Source: CAZBGL01 sp964491375 (lineage in GTDB: Bacteria > Desulfobacterota > Deferrisomatia > Deferrisomatales > Deferrisomataceae). From it: a stretch of DNA of 9,302 nt. The notes beneath the pieces were generated by a model. The model made no database searches and had not been told where the DNA came from. It worked only from the letters and a program-made list of their open reading frames with translations. Shown here in pieces: positions 1 through 6,030 of this stretch. The first letter of the stretch is position 1, and each line of letters starts with the position of its first letter. Where the stretch lies: the NCBI GenBank assembly GCA_964491375.1, contig CAZBGL010000118.1:1-9302 (forward strand), given 5' to 3'. The position numbers were made by a program, and so were the translations under genes.

Positions 1-52
1 CTCCGCGCCGTCCCGGGACCCACGGCATTCCGTCACATAAATTTCGCCGGGA

Positions 53-293
53 GGCCCCCAGGGGTTCGTCGACCCGGCCCGGGGGGTCGGATCCGCGAAG
101 GCGGCCGGAAGGCCGAACGCCGCGGCCTCCCGAGCCCGCCGGCCGCGCACGCGAGCGGCACACCAGCTTCCGAGCACTCCCACCGAGGCCGTGGCCGCGA
201 GCGGAGACGGGCCCCCGGGCCGACCACGCCGTCTCCACCCGGACCCGGGGGGCGCGGCGACGCGAGGGCCGCGCCACCTGGGGTCGCCGCGGG
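53..293 (-). repeat. Inverted copy of a modular intergenic repeat (copy L)
   Basis: Read on the minus strand, this stretch matches the two central copies at 5221-5490 and 5614-5863. The best block is 88-121, whose reverse complement is the core GGCGTTCGGCCTTCCGGCCG plus CCTTCGCGGATCCG, identical in all three copies. A 23-base block at 5221-5243, starting GGAGACGGCGTGG, recurs exactly in inverted form around 215-237. The hairpin at 251-275 (GGCGCGGC / GCCGCGCC, 9-base loop) corresponds to the hairpin at 5839-5863. This copy lacks the GTGGTGATACCGCC segment of the other two. Here the hairpin module precedes the core module in minus-strand reading, whereas it follows the core in the copy at 5614, as expected if units were once joined head to tail. 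Boundaries were set by eye and are approximate. Confidence 0.8.
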
Positions 294-605
294 CACCCCC
301 GCCTCCCCCCGGCACCACCCCTCCCGCGGTCCGGTACCCGGCCGGCCAGCGGCACGGTGCCGCGGCGAAACAGGATACCGGACTTCGCGGCCTCCGGAGC
401 CGCGGCCCCCGGGTCCCTCGCGCCCTCGCCACGGCGCAACGGGCGTCATTTCGTCTCGCACGACGATCGCAAGGGAAGCACAGGTAGGCCTCCTGGGCTC
501 CCGATGCCGACCCGCACGGTTGCATTTCGTACCGAAAGGACCCATCCTGAAGGACCTGCCGTGCACCGGACACGGGTCCGGTCCTGACGAGGAGGGAAAC
601 GGAAC
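294..605. other. Non-coding leader region upstream of the radical SAM gene
   Basis: I see no credible gene in this stretch. The open frames here are low-complexity Arg/Pro/Gly/Ala strings typical of non-coding GC-rich DNA. Two local features stand out. A 7-bp hairpin, ACCGGAC / GTCCGGT with loop ACGG, lies at 565-582. A strong Shine-Dalgarno sequence (AGGAGG, 590-595) lies 10 bases before the GTG start at 606. I could not identify a convincing sigma-70 promoter or a sigma-54 site. Part of 294-370 may be a decayed further unit of the repeat at 53-293, since it contains GTGCCGC-like fragments on the minus strand, but I cannot align it confidently. Confidence 0.5.
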
Positions 606-1499
606 GTGATCTGGACGCCCGAGTCCCTGGACTACGTGGGCGCCATCTACCGCCCCCCCAGCGAGGCCCGCTCGATCATCCTCCAGGCCACGGTGGGGTG
701 TGCCCACAACCGGTGCACCTTCTGCGTGAGCTACAAGGAAAAGGGCCGGTTCCGGATCAAACCCCGGGAGGTGATCGAGGCCGACCTGGACAAGGCCGCG
801 CGCCTTTACCCCCATGCCAGGCGGCTGTTCGTGGCGGACGGCGACGCCCTGATCATGCCGATGCGGGAATGGCGGTGGCTCCTGCCCGCAATCCGCGACA
901 AGCTGCCGTGGATCGAGCGGGTGGGCGCCTACGCCACGGCCCGGGCGATCCGCAAGAAGTCCGACGAGGACCTCCGGTGGCTCCGGGAGAACGGCCTGGG
1001 CATCCTCTACCTGGGGGTGGAGAGCGGCGACGACGAAACTCTGACCTACGTGAAGAAGGACTCGACGGCCGAGCAGATGATCGATGCCGGCCGCCGGGTC
1101 AAGGCGGCCGGCATCGTGCTGTCGGTGACCGTGCTGCTGGGGATCGCACCGCCGGGCCGCAGCCGCGTTCACGCCCGGGAGACCGGCCGAGTGCTCACGG
1201 CCATGGACCCGGACTACGCGGCCGCGCTCTCGGTGATCGTGTGCGAGGGCACCGAACTGGCCGAACGGGTGGCCCGGGGCGAACACCCCGTGCTCTCACC
1301 CCAGGAGTACCTCCGGGAGCTGCGCGAGATGCTAGCCGCCACCCACATGACCGGCGGATACTTCATGGCCAACCACGCATCCAACTACCTGCCCCTCAAG
1401 GTGCGGATGCCCGAGGAGAAGGAAGACGCCCTGGGGGTGTTGGACGCGGCCATCGCGGGTCTCGTGCCCCTGCGGCCCGAGACCTACCGGGCGCTGTGA
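606..1499 (+). CDS. Radical SAM protein with a CX4CX2C iron-sulfur motif
   Basis: This 297-residue protein is a radical SAM enzyme, which would use a [4Fe-4S] cluster and S-adenosylmethionine to make a 5'-deoxyadenosyl radical. The cluster motif is GCAHNRCTFC at residues 31-40, with Cys32, Cys37 and Cys40 spaced CX4CX2C rather than the usual CX3CX2C. From memory, this spacing and the surrounding markers (YRPPSEA at 15-21, FVADGDAL at 75-82, GVESGDDETL at 137-146, NHASNYLPL at 256-264) are shared by a group of uncharacterised Fe-S oxidoreductases, so this looks like a normal, full-length member. GVESG is the usual SAM-contacting strand. No B12-binding domain or extra cluster domain is present. 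The GTG start is supported by AGGAGG 10 bases upstream and by YRPPSEA falling near the N-terminus. It is the first gene of a unit with the AAA+ and VWA genes, 26 bases before the next start. Substrate unknown. Confidence 0.88.
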   Translation: MIWTPESLDYVGAIYRPPSEARSIILQATVGCAHNRCTFCVSYKEKGRFRIKPREVIEADLDKAARLYPHARRLFVADGDALIMPMREWRWLLPAIRDKLPWIERVGAYATARAIRKKSDEDLRWLRENGLGILYLGVESGDDETLTYVKKDSTAEQMIDAGRRVKAAGIVLSVTVLLGIAPPGRSRVHARETGRVLTAMDPDYAAALSVIVCEGTELAERVARGEHPVLSPQEYLRELREMLAATHMTGGYFMANHASNYLPLKVRMPEEKEDALGVLDAAIAGLVPLRPETYRAL

Positions 1500-1525
1500 G
1501 GGGCGGGGACGAAAGGACACCGACC

Positions 1526-2428
1526 ATGCACACGCAAGCTCAAGCCGAGACCCGAGGCAACGGATTCCACCGGTTCCAGGGTACCGAGGGGTACGTGGCC
1601 TCGCGGGCGCTTCAGGACGCCGTGAACGTGGCGCTGGCCCTGGAGCGGCCGCTCCTGCTCCGGGGGGAACCGGGAACCGGCAAGACCCTGCTCGCCCACC
1701 ACATCGCCCGGGCCCTGGGTCTGGACATCATCGTGTGGAACGTGAAGTCCACCACCAAGGCCAAGGATGGCCTGTACGTGTACGACACCGTTCAGCGGCT
1801 CAACGACGCCCGGTTCGGCGAAGGGGACGTCAAGGACATCCGCCGGTACATCCGCCTGGGCCCCCTGGGCCGGGCCTTCGCCAGCCCGCAACGGGTCGTC
1901 CTGCTGATCGACGAGATCGACAAGGCGGACATCGAGTTCCCCAACGACCTGCTCCAGGAACTGGACGAGATGAGCTTCCAGATCCTGGAGACCGGCGAGA
2001 CCGTGCGGGCCCGGCACCGTCCCGTGGTGGTGATCACCTCGAACGCGGAAAAGGAACTGCCCGACGCCTTCCTGCGCCGGTGCGTGTTCCACTACATCGA
2101 CTTCCCGGACGAGGCCCAGATGCGGGCCATCGTGGCGGTGCACTTCCCGGACCTGCCGGAGCGGCTGCTCTCGGAGGCCCTCCAGGTGTTCTATGCGCTG
2201 CGCGAGGTGCCGGGGCTGAGGAAGAAACCCTCCACCTCGGAGCTCCTGGACTGGATCCGGGTGCTCCTGGCCTCGGGCGCGCGGCCCCCGCGGGACGGCG
2301 GCCTCCGGCCCGACGCCGTGCCCTTCCTGGGCACCTTGATCAAGCTCCAGGAGGACATGGAGACCCTGGGCCGGCGCACCGGCCGGACCGTGGACGTGCG
2401 CACCGCGGGACGGCGCTTCTTCAGGTGA
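1526..2428 (+). CDS. MoxR-family AAA+ ATPase (CoxD-like)
   Basis: This 300-residue cytosolic AAA+ ATPase belongs to the MoxR group, whose members act as chaperone-like motors with a VWA-domain partner, often in maturing metalloenzymes. Motifs in order are Walker A GEPGTGKT (47-54), Walker B VVLLIDEID (124-132), the MoxR-type helix-2 insert around 149-165 (FQILETGETV), sensor 1 TSN (171-173) and the arginine-finger region LPDAFLRRC (178-186). The lid domain holds the conserved RKKPSTSELLDW stretch (232-243). All nucleotide-binding residues are intact and the length is normal. The ATG at 1526 is chosen because it has AAAGGA upstream and gives the usual short N-terminus; the same frame stays open far upstream, but only as a shadow of the radical SAM gene. 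Its stop touches the start region of the VWA gene, indicating co-expression. The client protein is not known. Confidence 0.93.
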   Translation: MHTQAQAETRGNGFHRFQGTEGYVASRALQDAVNVALALERPLLLRGEPGTGKTLLAHHIARALGLDIIVWNVKSTTKAKDGLYVYDTVQRLNDARFGEGDVKDIRRYIRLGPLGRAFASPQRVVLLIDEIDKADIEFPNDLLQELDEMSFQILETGETVRARHRPVVVITSNAEKELPDAFLRRCVFHYIDFPDEAQMRAIVAVHFPDLPERLLSEALQVFYALREVPGLRKKPSTSELLDWIRVLLASGARPPRDGGLRPDAVPFLGTLIKLQEDMETLGRRTGRTVDVRTAGRRFFR

Positions 2429-2439
2429 CGGACGCGGGC

Positions 2440-3612
2440 ATGTTCCTGCCCCTGTTCTACACCCTGAAGGCCCTGGGCGTGCCGGTGAGCCCCACGGAGT
2501 GGCTCACCCTGATGGAAGCCCTGGCCAAGGGCCTCCACAACCACAGCCTCACGGACTTCTACTTCCTGGCCCGGAGCCTTCTGGTCAAGGACGTGGCCCA
2601 CTACGACGCGTTCGACCAGGCGTTCGCCCACTGCTTCCGCAACGCCCAACTGCCCGACGACCTGGCCACCAAGGAGCAGATCCTGGAGTGGCTGTCCGAC
2701 CCCCTGTCGCCGCTCCGGCTGCCGCCCGATGAACTGGAGCGGATGCGCCGGCTCACCCTGGAGGAGCTGTTGCGCGAGCTGGAGGACCGCTTGCGCACGC
2801 AGCGCGAGGCCCACCACGGCGGCCACCACTGGATCGGCACGGGCGGCACGAGCCCGTTCGGCAGCCGGGGCAGCCATCCCACAGGAATCTCGTTCGACCC
2901 CGAGGGCGGGGGCGGCGGCGCGGTGCTCCGGGCCTTCGAACGCCGGTACCGGAACCTGCGCAACGACCTCACGCTGGACGTGCGCCAGATCGGCGTGGCC
3001 CTGAAGAAGCTCCGGGACCTGCGCCAGACCGGGAGCGAGGAGATCCTGGACGTGGAGGCCACGGTGGACCGCACGTGCCGGAACGGGGGAGACATCGAGC
3101 TGGTGTTCACCCGGGAACGGGAGAACCAGGTGCGCCTGATCCTGGCCATGGACACCGGCGGGTCCATGGAGCCGTACCGGCACCTGACCGAGCGGCTGTT
3201 CTCCGCCGCCCACGGGCTCAACCACTTCAAGGACTTCCGGGCGTTCTACTTCCACAACTGCATCTACGAGAACCTGTACACCGACATCGAGGCCGACGAG
3301 TTCGTGCCCACGTTCGAGGTGATGCGCGAGTACGGGAAGCGCTACCGCTTGGTCGTGGTGGGCGACGCGGCCATGGCGCCCTACGAACTGCTGATTCCCA
3401 ACGGCACCCTGGAGCGGCGGCGCACCACCAACATCAAGGGCATCGACTGGCTCCGGATGCTGGCCGAGGCGTTCCCCAAGCGGGCCTGGCTCAACCCCGT
3501 GCCCGAGGACTCCTGGGCCTACTACGACACGATCCGGACCATCCGCGGCCTGTTCCCCATGTTCCCGCTGACGCTGGCCGGCCTGGACCAGGCCGTGAAG
3601 GCGCTCCTGTAG
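2440..3612 (+). CDS. VWA-domain protein, CoxE-like partner of the MoxR ATPase
   Basis: This 390-residue protein is a von Willebrand factor A protein of the CoxE-like type. Such proteins pair with MoxR ATPases and are thought to link the motor to its client. The N-terminal part (1-120) is helical and charged. A linker rich in His and Gly (125-160, including WIGTGGTSPFG at 131-141) follows, then the VWA domain from about 230. The metal-binding MIDAS stretch is DTGGS (238-242): Asp and the last Ser are kept, but the first Ser of DxSxS is Gly. I recall DVGGSM in relatives, so this is probably a family trait. FYFHNCIYE (269-277) and VVVGDAAMAPYE (305-316) are further family markers. There is no signal peptide or membrane segment, so it should be cytosolic. 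The ATG at 2440 has AGGTGA upstream; a GTG at 2425 that overlaps the ATPase stop (GTGA) would add five residues and is also possible. Confidence 0.9.
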   Translation: MFLPLFYTLKALGVPVSPTEWLTLMEALAKGLHNHSLTDFYFLARSLLVKDVAHYDAFDQAFAHCFRNAQLPDDLATKEQILEWLSDPLSPLRLPPDELERMRRLTLEELLRELEDRLRTQREAHHGGHHWIGTGGTSPFGSRGSHPTGISFDPEGGGGGAVLRAFERRYRNLRNDLTLDVRQIGVALKKLRDLRQTGSEEILDVEATVDRTCRNGGDIELVFTRERENQVRLILAMDTGGSMEPYRHLTERLFSAAHGLNHFKDFRAFYFHNCIYENLYTDIEADEFVPTFEVMREYGKRYRLVVVGDAAMAPYELLIPNGTLERRRTTNIKGIDWLRMLAEAFPKRAWLNPVPEDSWAYYDTIRTIRGLFPMFPLTLAGLDQAVKALL

Positions 3613-3615
3613 GGT

Positions 3616-3639
3616 CCGGGCTTCAGGTCCCCTGCCCGG
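3616..3639 (+). terminator. Weak hairpin after the VWA gene, possible terminator
   Basis: CCGGGC (3616-3621) can pair with GCCCGG (3634-3639) across a 12-base loop, starting four bases after the VWA stop codon. There is no U-tract after it, so it is not a standard intrinsic terminator. It may only protect the 3' end or be chance in such GC-rich DNA. Confidence 0.25.
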
Positions 3640-3724
3640 GAAGACGATAGGAACGTGTGAACTCCGGCTCCTGAGGCCGGGATCCCGCAGCGACGCCACG
3701 GGCGCCGCGAGAGGACGAGAACTT

Positions 3725-3756
3725 TGGGAGGCCGGAACGCTGGGAAGCCAGAACGT
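3725..3756. repeat. Two-unit 16-base imperfect tandem repeat
   Basis: TGGGAGGCCGGAACGC (3725-3740) is followed directly by TGGGAAGCCAGAACGT (3741-3756), with three differences. It lies in the gene-free spacer. Short repeats of the GGGAAGC/GGAACG kind occur between genes in several deltaproteobacterial genomes as I recall them; function unknown. Confidence 0.6.
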
Positions 3757-3975
3757 TCGAATGCAGGAGCCCCTGTGGTGGGCGTGGCCTCCCGGCCATG
3801 ATCACGACCGAGGGATCGCTCCCACGGTCAAGGGGCAGAGGAGAAGATCGTGTTCCGTCCCGGATCGGCGGACCTCTGACCCCTGAGAACCCGAAGGCTC
3901 AAGAGACTCCTCGCTTCGTGACGTTCTGGCCGTCATGCCGTCCGGCTTTCGTGCGACAGGCAACCGAAAACAGAT

Positions 3976-3993
3976 CCGGGGCAACAGCCCCGG
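3976..3993 (+). other. Perfect 7-bp hairpin in the leader of the lipoprotein gene
   Basis: CCGGGGC (3976-3982) and GCCCCGG (3987-3993) form a perfect stem with an AACA loop. It ends 28 bases before the ATG at 4022 and 17 bases before the AGGAA ribosome binding site (4011-4015). It may shape the 5' end of the transcript. It does not match a riboswitch family I can identify. Confidence 0.4.
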
Positions 3994-4021
3994 CAGAAAG
4001 CCGAGGCTTCAGGAACCGAAC

Positions 4022-4573
4022 ATGGCACGTCGCCTGTATGCACTTGCCATGCACCAGCGCCGGACCACGGCAGCCGGGCTCGTGGCGGCCCTGCTCGCGG
4101 GGTGCGCGCCGGCCATCTCGCCCGATTTGCGCCGCCAGGCCGTCCCGGTGCGGAACTTCCGTGTCCTCCAGGCGGATCCGGCCGCGTTCGAGGGCAAGCT
4201 CGTCGTCCTGGGCGGCGAGGTCATCGAGGTGGAGAACCGGCCGAACGAGACCCGGATCCGGGTGCTCCAGAAACCTTTGGCGTGGGACCTGAGGCCGGCA
4301 GCGGCCGACACCAGCGGAGGCCGCTTCCTGGTGCGTTACCGGGGATACCTGGACCCGGTGCTGTATGCCCCCGGCCGGCGGCTCACCGTGGCCGGCGTGG
4401 TGCGGGGCACCGAAACCGGCCGGATCGGCGACGTGGACTACCGCTATCCCGTGCTCGAAGCGCGGGAGATTCACCTCTGGCCCCAGGTGGAGCCCGCGCC
4501 GTGGGGAGGGCCCCCCGGCTGGTACCCGTGGTGGTACGATCCCCGGTGGGGGACACGGCCCTGGTGGTGGTGA
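4022..4573 (+). CDS. Slp-family outer-membrane lipoprotein
   Basis: This 183-residue protein is predicted to be exported, lipidated at Cys28 and anchored in the outer membrane. The N-terminus has basic residues (RR at 3-4, RR at 13-14), a hydrophobic run and the lipobox LLAGC (24-28). The residue after the cysteine is Ala, not Asp, so no inner-membrane retention signal is seen. The mature part matches the Slp/YeaY family in layout: DPAAFEGKLVVLGGEV (near 52-67), a LVRYRGYLDPVLYAPGR segment, then GRLTVAGVV-like strands and a WP motif. Slp proteins are starvation- or stationary-phase-associated lipoproteins of uncertain function. The C-terminal 25 or so residues are Trp/Tyr/Pro/Gly-rich and end in WWW. 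ATG 4022 is favoured by AGGAA six bases upstream; ATG 4049 would still leave a working signal but has no ribosome binding site. The next gene starts 38 bases after the stop. Confidence 0.85.
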   Translation: MARRLYALAMHQRRTTAAGLVAALLAGCAPAISPDLRRQAVPVRNFRVLQADPAAFEGKLVVLGGEVIEVENRPNETRIRVLQKPLAWDLRPAAADTSGGRFLVRYRGYLDPVLYAPGRRLTVAGVVRGTETGRIGDVDYRYPVLEAREIHLWPQVEPAPWGGPPGWYPWWYDPRWGTRPWWW

Positions 4574-4611
4574 GCCGGACCAGGGGAGTCCGGGTGGTGA
4601 GGAGACGATCC

Positions 4612-5202
4612 ATGGCAACCGATGCGGAACAGGCCCTGTGGGCGTTCGAGGACGCGGTGGAGCGGGTCCTGCGGTTCGTGCGGGGGGCTTCGTACGGGCT
4701 GCGCCTGGCCACCCGCCGGATCGGGGACCTTGTGAGCAGCCCCTCGGCTCCACCGGGAGCGGCCGGGTCGGACCTGGAAGAGATCCGCTCGGCCCTGGAG
4801 GAGGCGCCCGAGCACCTCACCGAGTTCGCGGTCCTGGCCCTGGGCGACCACTTCCGGGCGTTCCTGGCCCGGGCCCTGGGCCTGGAGCACCTCCCGCCCC
4901 TGCCGGACACGCCGGAGGGCGTCGAGGAACTGGCGGGCACCCCCGGCGCCCTGGCGGACTCGCCGTTCTGGGTGCCCCTCATGTTCCAGCTCTACCGGGT
5001 GGCCCTGCGCGGCGGGGTGCTCGACCGGCGGGCCGTGGAAGCCCTGGGCGCCTCCCGGTTCGAACTCCCTTACCCCGGCGGCAAGGTCAAACTGTTCGGC
5101 CCGGGCGACCGGGTGGCCCTGACCGAAGGGCAGATCGAGGAGGCGGCCCAGGCCCTCCTGGACGCCGCGCGCTCTGTCCGGTTGCGGCTCATCACGGCAT
5201 GA
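4612..5202 (+). CDS. Conserved-looking protein of unknown function
   Basis: I do not recognise this 196-residue protein. It reads as a real gene: the ATG at 4612 has GAGGAG (4599-4604) seven bases upstream, third positions follow the strong G/C bias of the neighbours, and the composition is that of a folded protein. There is no signal peptide or membrane span, so it should be cytosolic. The N-terminal half is largely helical (residues 5-40 and 53-92) with a Ser/Pro/Gly-rich break at 42-52. A Pro-rich turn at 95-100 (PPLPD) leads to helices around 119-147. A short beta-like section, FELPYPGGKVKLFGPGDRV (150-168), precedes a final helix (171-191). It probably shares a transcript with the Slp-type gene 38 bases upstream. 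The non-coding repeat block begins soon after its stop. No function is proposed. Confidence 0.7.
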   Translation: MATDAEQALWAFEDAVERVLRFVRGASYGLRLATRRIGDLVSSPSAPPGAAGSDLEEIRSALEEAPEHLTEFAVLALGDHFRAFLARALGLEHLPPLPDTPEGVEELAGTPGALADSPFWVPLMFQLYRVALRGGVLDRRAVEALGASRFELPYPGGKVKLFGPGDRVALTEGQIEEAAQALLDAARSVRLRLITA

Positions 5203-5220
5203 TCCGCACGGGCCCGGGCG

Positions 5221-5490
5221 GGAGACGGCGTGGTCGGCCCGGGACCGTGGTGATACCGCCCGGGGCCCGTTTCCGCTTCGCGGCCACGGCCTCGGCGGTG
5301 TTGCTCGGAGGCCGGTGTGCCGCTCGCGTGCACGAACGGCGGACCCGGGAGGTGGTGGCGTTCGGCCTTCCGGCCGCCTTCGCGGATCCGAGCCCCCGGG
5401 CCGGGTGGGAGGGGCCCGTTCGACCCGTGCGGGGCCGGGAGGGCCCCCTGCGAGGCGCGGGCGCGGCTCCTACGGTCGCCGCGGCCCCGG
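5221..5490 (+). repeat. Modular intergenic repeat, copy A
   Basis: The unit begins with GGAGACGGCGTGGTCGGCCC (exactly inverted at 215-237) and CGTGGTGATACCGCCCGGGG (5246-5265, exact in copy B). The core at 5354-5390 is identical to copy B and includes the stem-loop CGGCC-TTCC-GGCCG (5363-5376). Across 5246-5465 it runs parallel to 5614-5832, mostly identical by eye with scattered substitutions and small gaps. The last part, 5455-5490, is in the opposite orientation to its counterpart in copy B: TACGGTCGCCGCGGCC (5471-5486) is the exact reverse complement of 5820-5835. Boundaries are approximate. Confidence 0.85.
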
Positions 5491-5613
5491 GGTTTCCGAG
5501 CGGCGTTGGCGTGCCCCGAGGATGCTCGCCGGGCGCTTCCGGGCGGCGGGTTGCCGCGGCGAGGTCGCATACTGCGTGTTCGCGCCCGCCCGAGCCAGGG
5601 GGCCCTCCCGGAG

Positions 5614-5863
5614 CGTGGTGATACCGCCCGGGGCCCGTGTCCGCTTGGGACCACGGCCCCGGTGGGGGCGCTCGGAAGGCATCGTGCCGCTCGCGTGCGC
5701 GTGGGCTGGGCTCGGGAGGCGGTGGCGTTCGGCCTTCCGGCCGCCTTCGCGGATCCGGGCCCCCGGGCTGGCTGGGAGCGGCCCGTTCGGTCCGTGCGGG
5801 TCCGGGAGGACTCCCTGGGGGCCGCGGCGACCGTACGTGGCGCGGCCTTCGCGTGGCCGCGCC
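5614..5863 (+). repeat. Modular intergenic repeat, copy B
   Basis: This copy repeats copy A with an offset of 367-368 bases. Shared blocks are CGTGGTGATACCGCCCGGGG plus CCCGT (5614-5638), GTGCCGCTCGCGTGC, and the 37-base core at 5721-5757. It ends in a tail module, GGCCGCGGCGACCGTA (5820-5835), followed by a perfect 9-bp hairpin GGCGCGGCC / GGCCGCGCC (5839-5863, loop TTCGCGT). The same hairpin appears in the inverted copy at 251-275 with an 8-bp stem. Confidence 0.85.
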
Positions 5864-5918
5864 CCCCCGGGTCCTGGCGTCTGGCGTAGGTGTAGGAGGC
5901 GGCGGCATCTTTTCCGAT

Positions 5919-5941
5919 GTGGGAGCGGGCTTCGGCCCGCG
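5919..5941 (+). repeat. REP-like palindrome with UUCG loop
   Basis: A GTGG head followed by GAG leads into the stem GCGGGC (5925-5930), loop TTCG and GCCCGC (5935-5940). GTRG head plus GC-rich palindrome is the layout of REP sequences mobilised by REP-associated tyrosine transposases (RAYTs), and the text closely resembles pseudomonad REPs of the GTGGGAGCGGGCTTGCCCGC type as I recall them. C(UUCG)G is an exceptionally stable RNA tetraloop. It sits about 95 bases before the solute-receptor gene. A second, headless GTAGGAG occurs at 5892. No transposase gene is visible in the window. Confidence 0.6.
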
Positions 5942-6024
5942 ACGAGGGTCGTTCCCGTCCTCCCACGGGCAGGGGGCCGGGCGAGGAAACAGCGAGGGGG
6001 CCGGAAACCCTTCACACTAGGGAG

Positions 6025-6030
6025 AGGAGG
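6025..6030 (+). promoter_or_regulatory. Strong ribosome binding site of the solute-receptor gene
   Basis: AGGAGG lies six bases before the ATG at 6037. It fixes this start over the upstream extension of the same open frame, which would run into the REP-like element and would lose the signal peptide. Confidence 0.85.

Larger units (their letters stand above)
3613..4021. other. Intergenic spacer without a gene
   Basis: This stretch of about 400 bases separates the AAA+/VWA unit from the lipoprotein gene, and I see no gene in it. It is noticeably less GC-extreme than its flanks. It holds a hairpin just after the VWA stop (3616-3639), a 16-base imperfect tandem repeat (3725-3756), a long-range pairing between AGGGGCAGAGG (3831-3841) and CCTCTGACCCCT (3873-3884, one bulge), and a 7-bp hairpin at 3976-3993 close to the next start. 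The promoter for the lipoprotein gene should lie here, but I could not pick one out. Confidence 0.5.

Noticed and set aside
501..530. Possible sigma-54 promoter around TTGCAT before the radical SAM gene
   Set aside because: There is no GG at the required distance upstream of the GC pair, so the -24/-12 pattern is not met.
191..587. Two short plus-strand open frames upstream of the radical SAM gene
   Set aside because: They overlap the intergenic repeat or its flank, are low-complexity Arg/Pro/Gly/Ala strings and have no convincing ribosome binding site.
33..1286. Long minus-strand open frame of 417 codons
   Set aside because: It lies antisense to the radical SAM gene, translates to Arg/Pro/Gly-rich low-complexity sequence and has no recognisable motif; long antisense frames are expected where third positions are nearly all G or C.
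2191..3699. Minus-strand open frame of 502 codons
   Set aside because: It is a shadow of the ATPase and VWA genes; the sense frame carries conserved motifs and this one does not.
3953..4016. Resemblance to a c-di-GMP (GEMM) riboswitch: ACAGGCAACC, hairpin, GAAAGCC
   Set aside because: The invariant GACGCAAAGCC segment and the second helix are absent, and the ribosome binding site follows at once. Fragments of this kind occur by chance.
5221..5863. CRISPR array
   Set aside because: Only two units occur with a 368-base period, the repeats are far too long and imperfect, and no cas genes are present.
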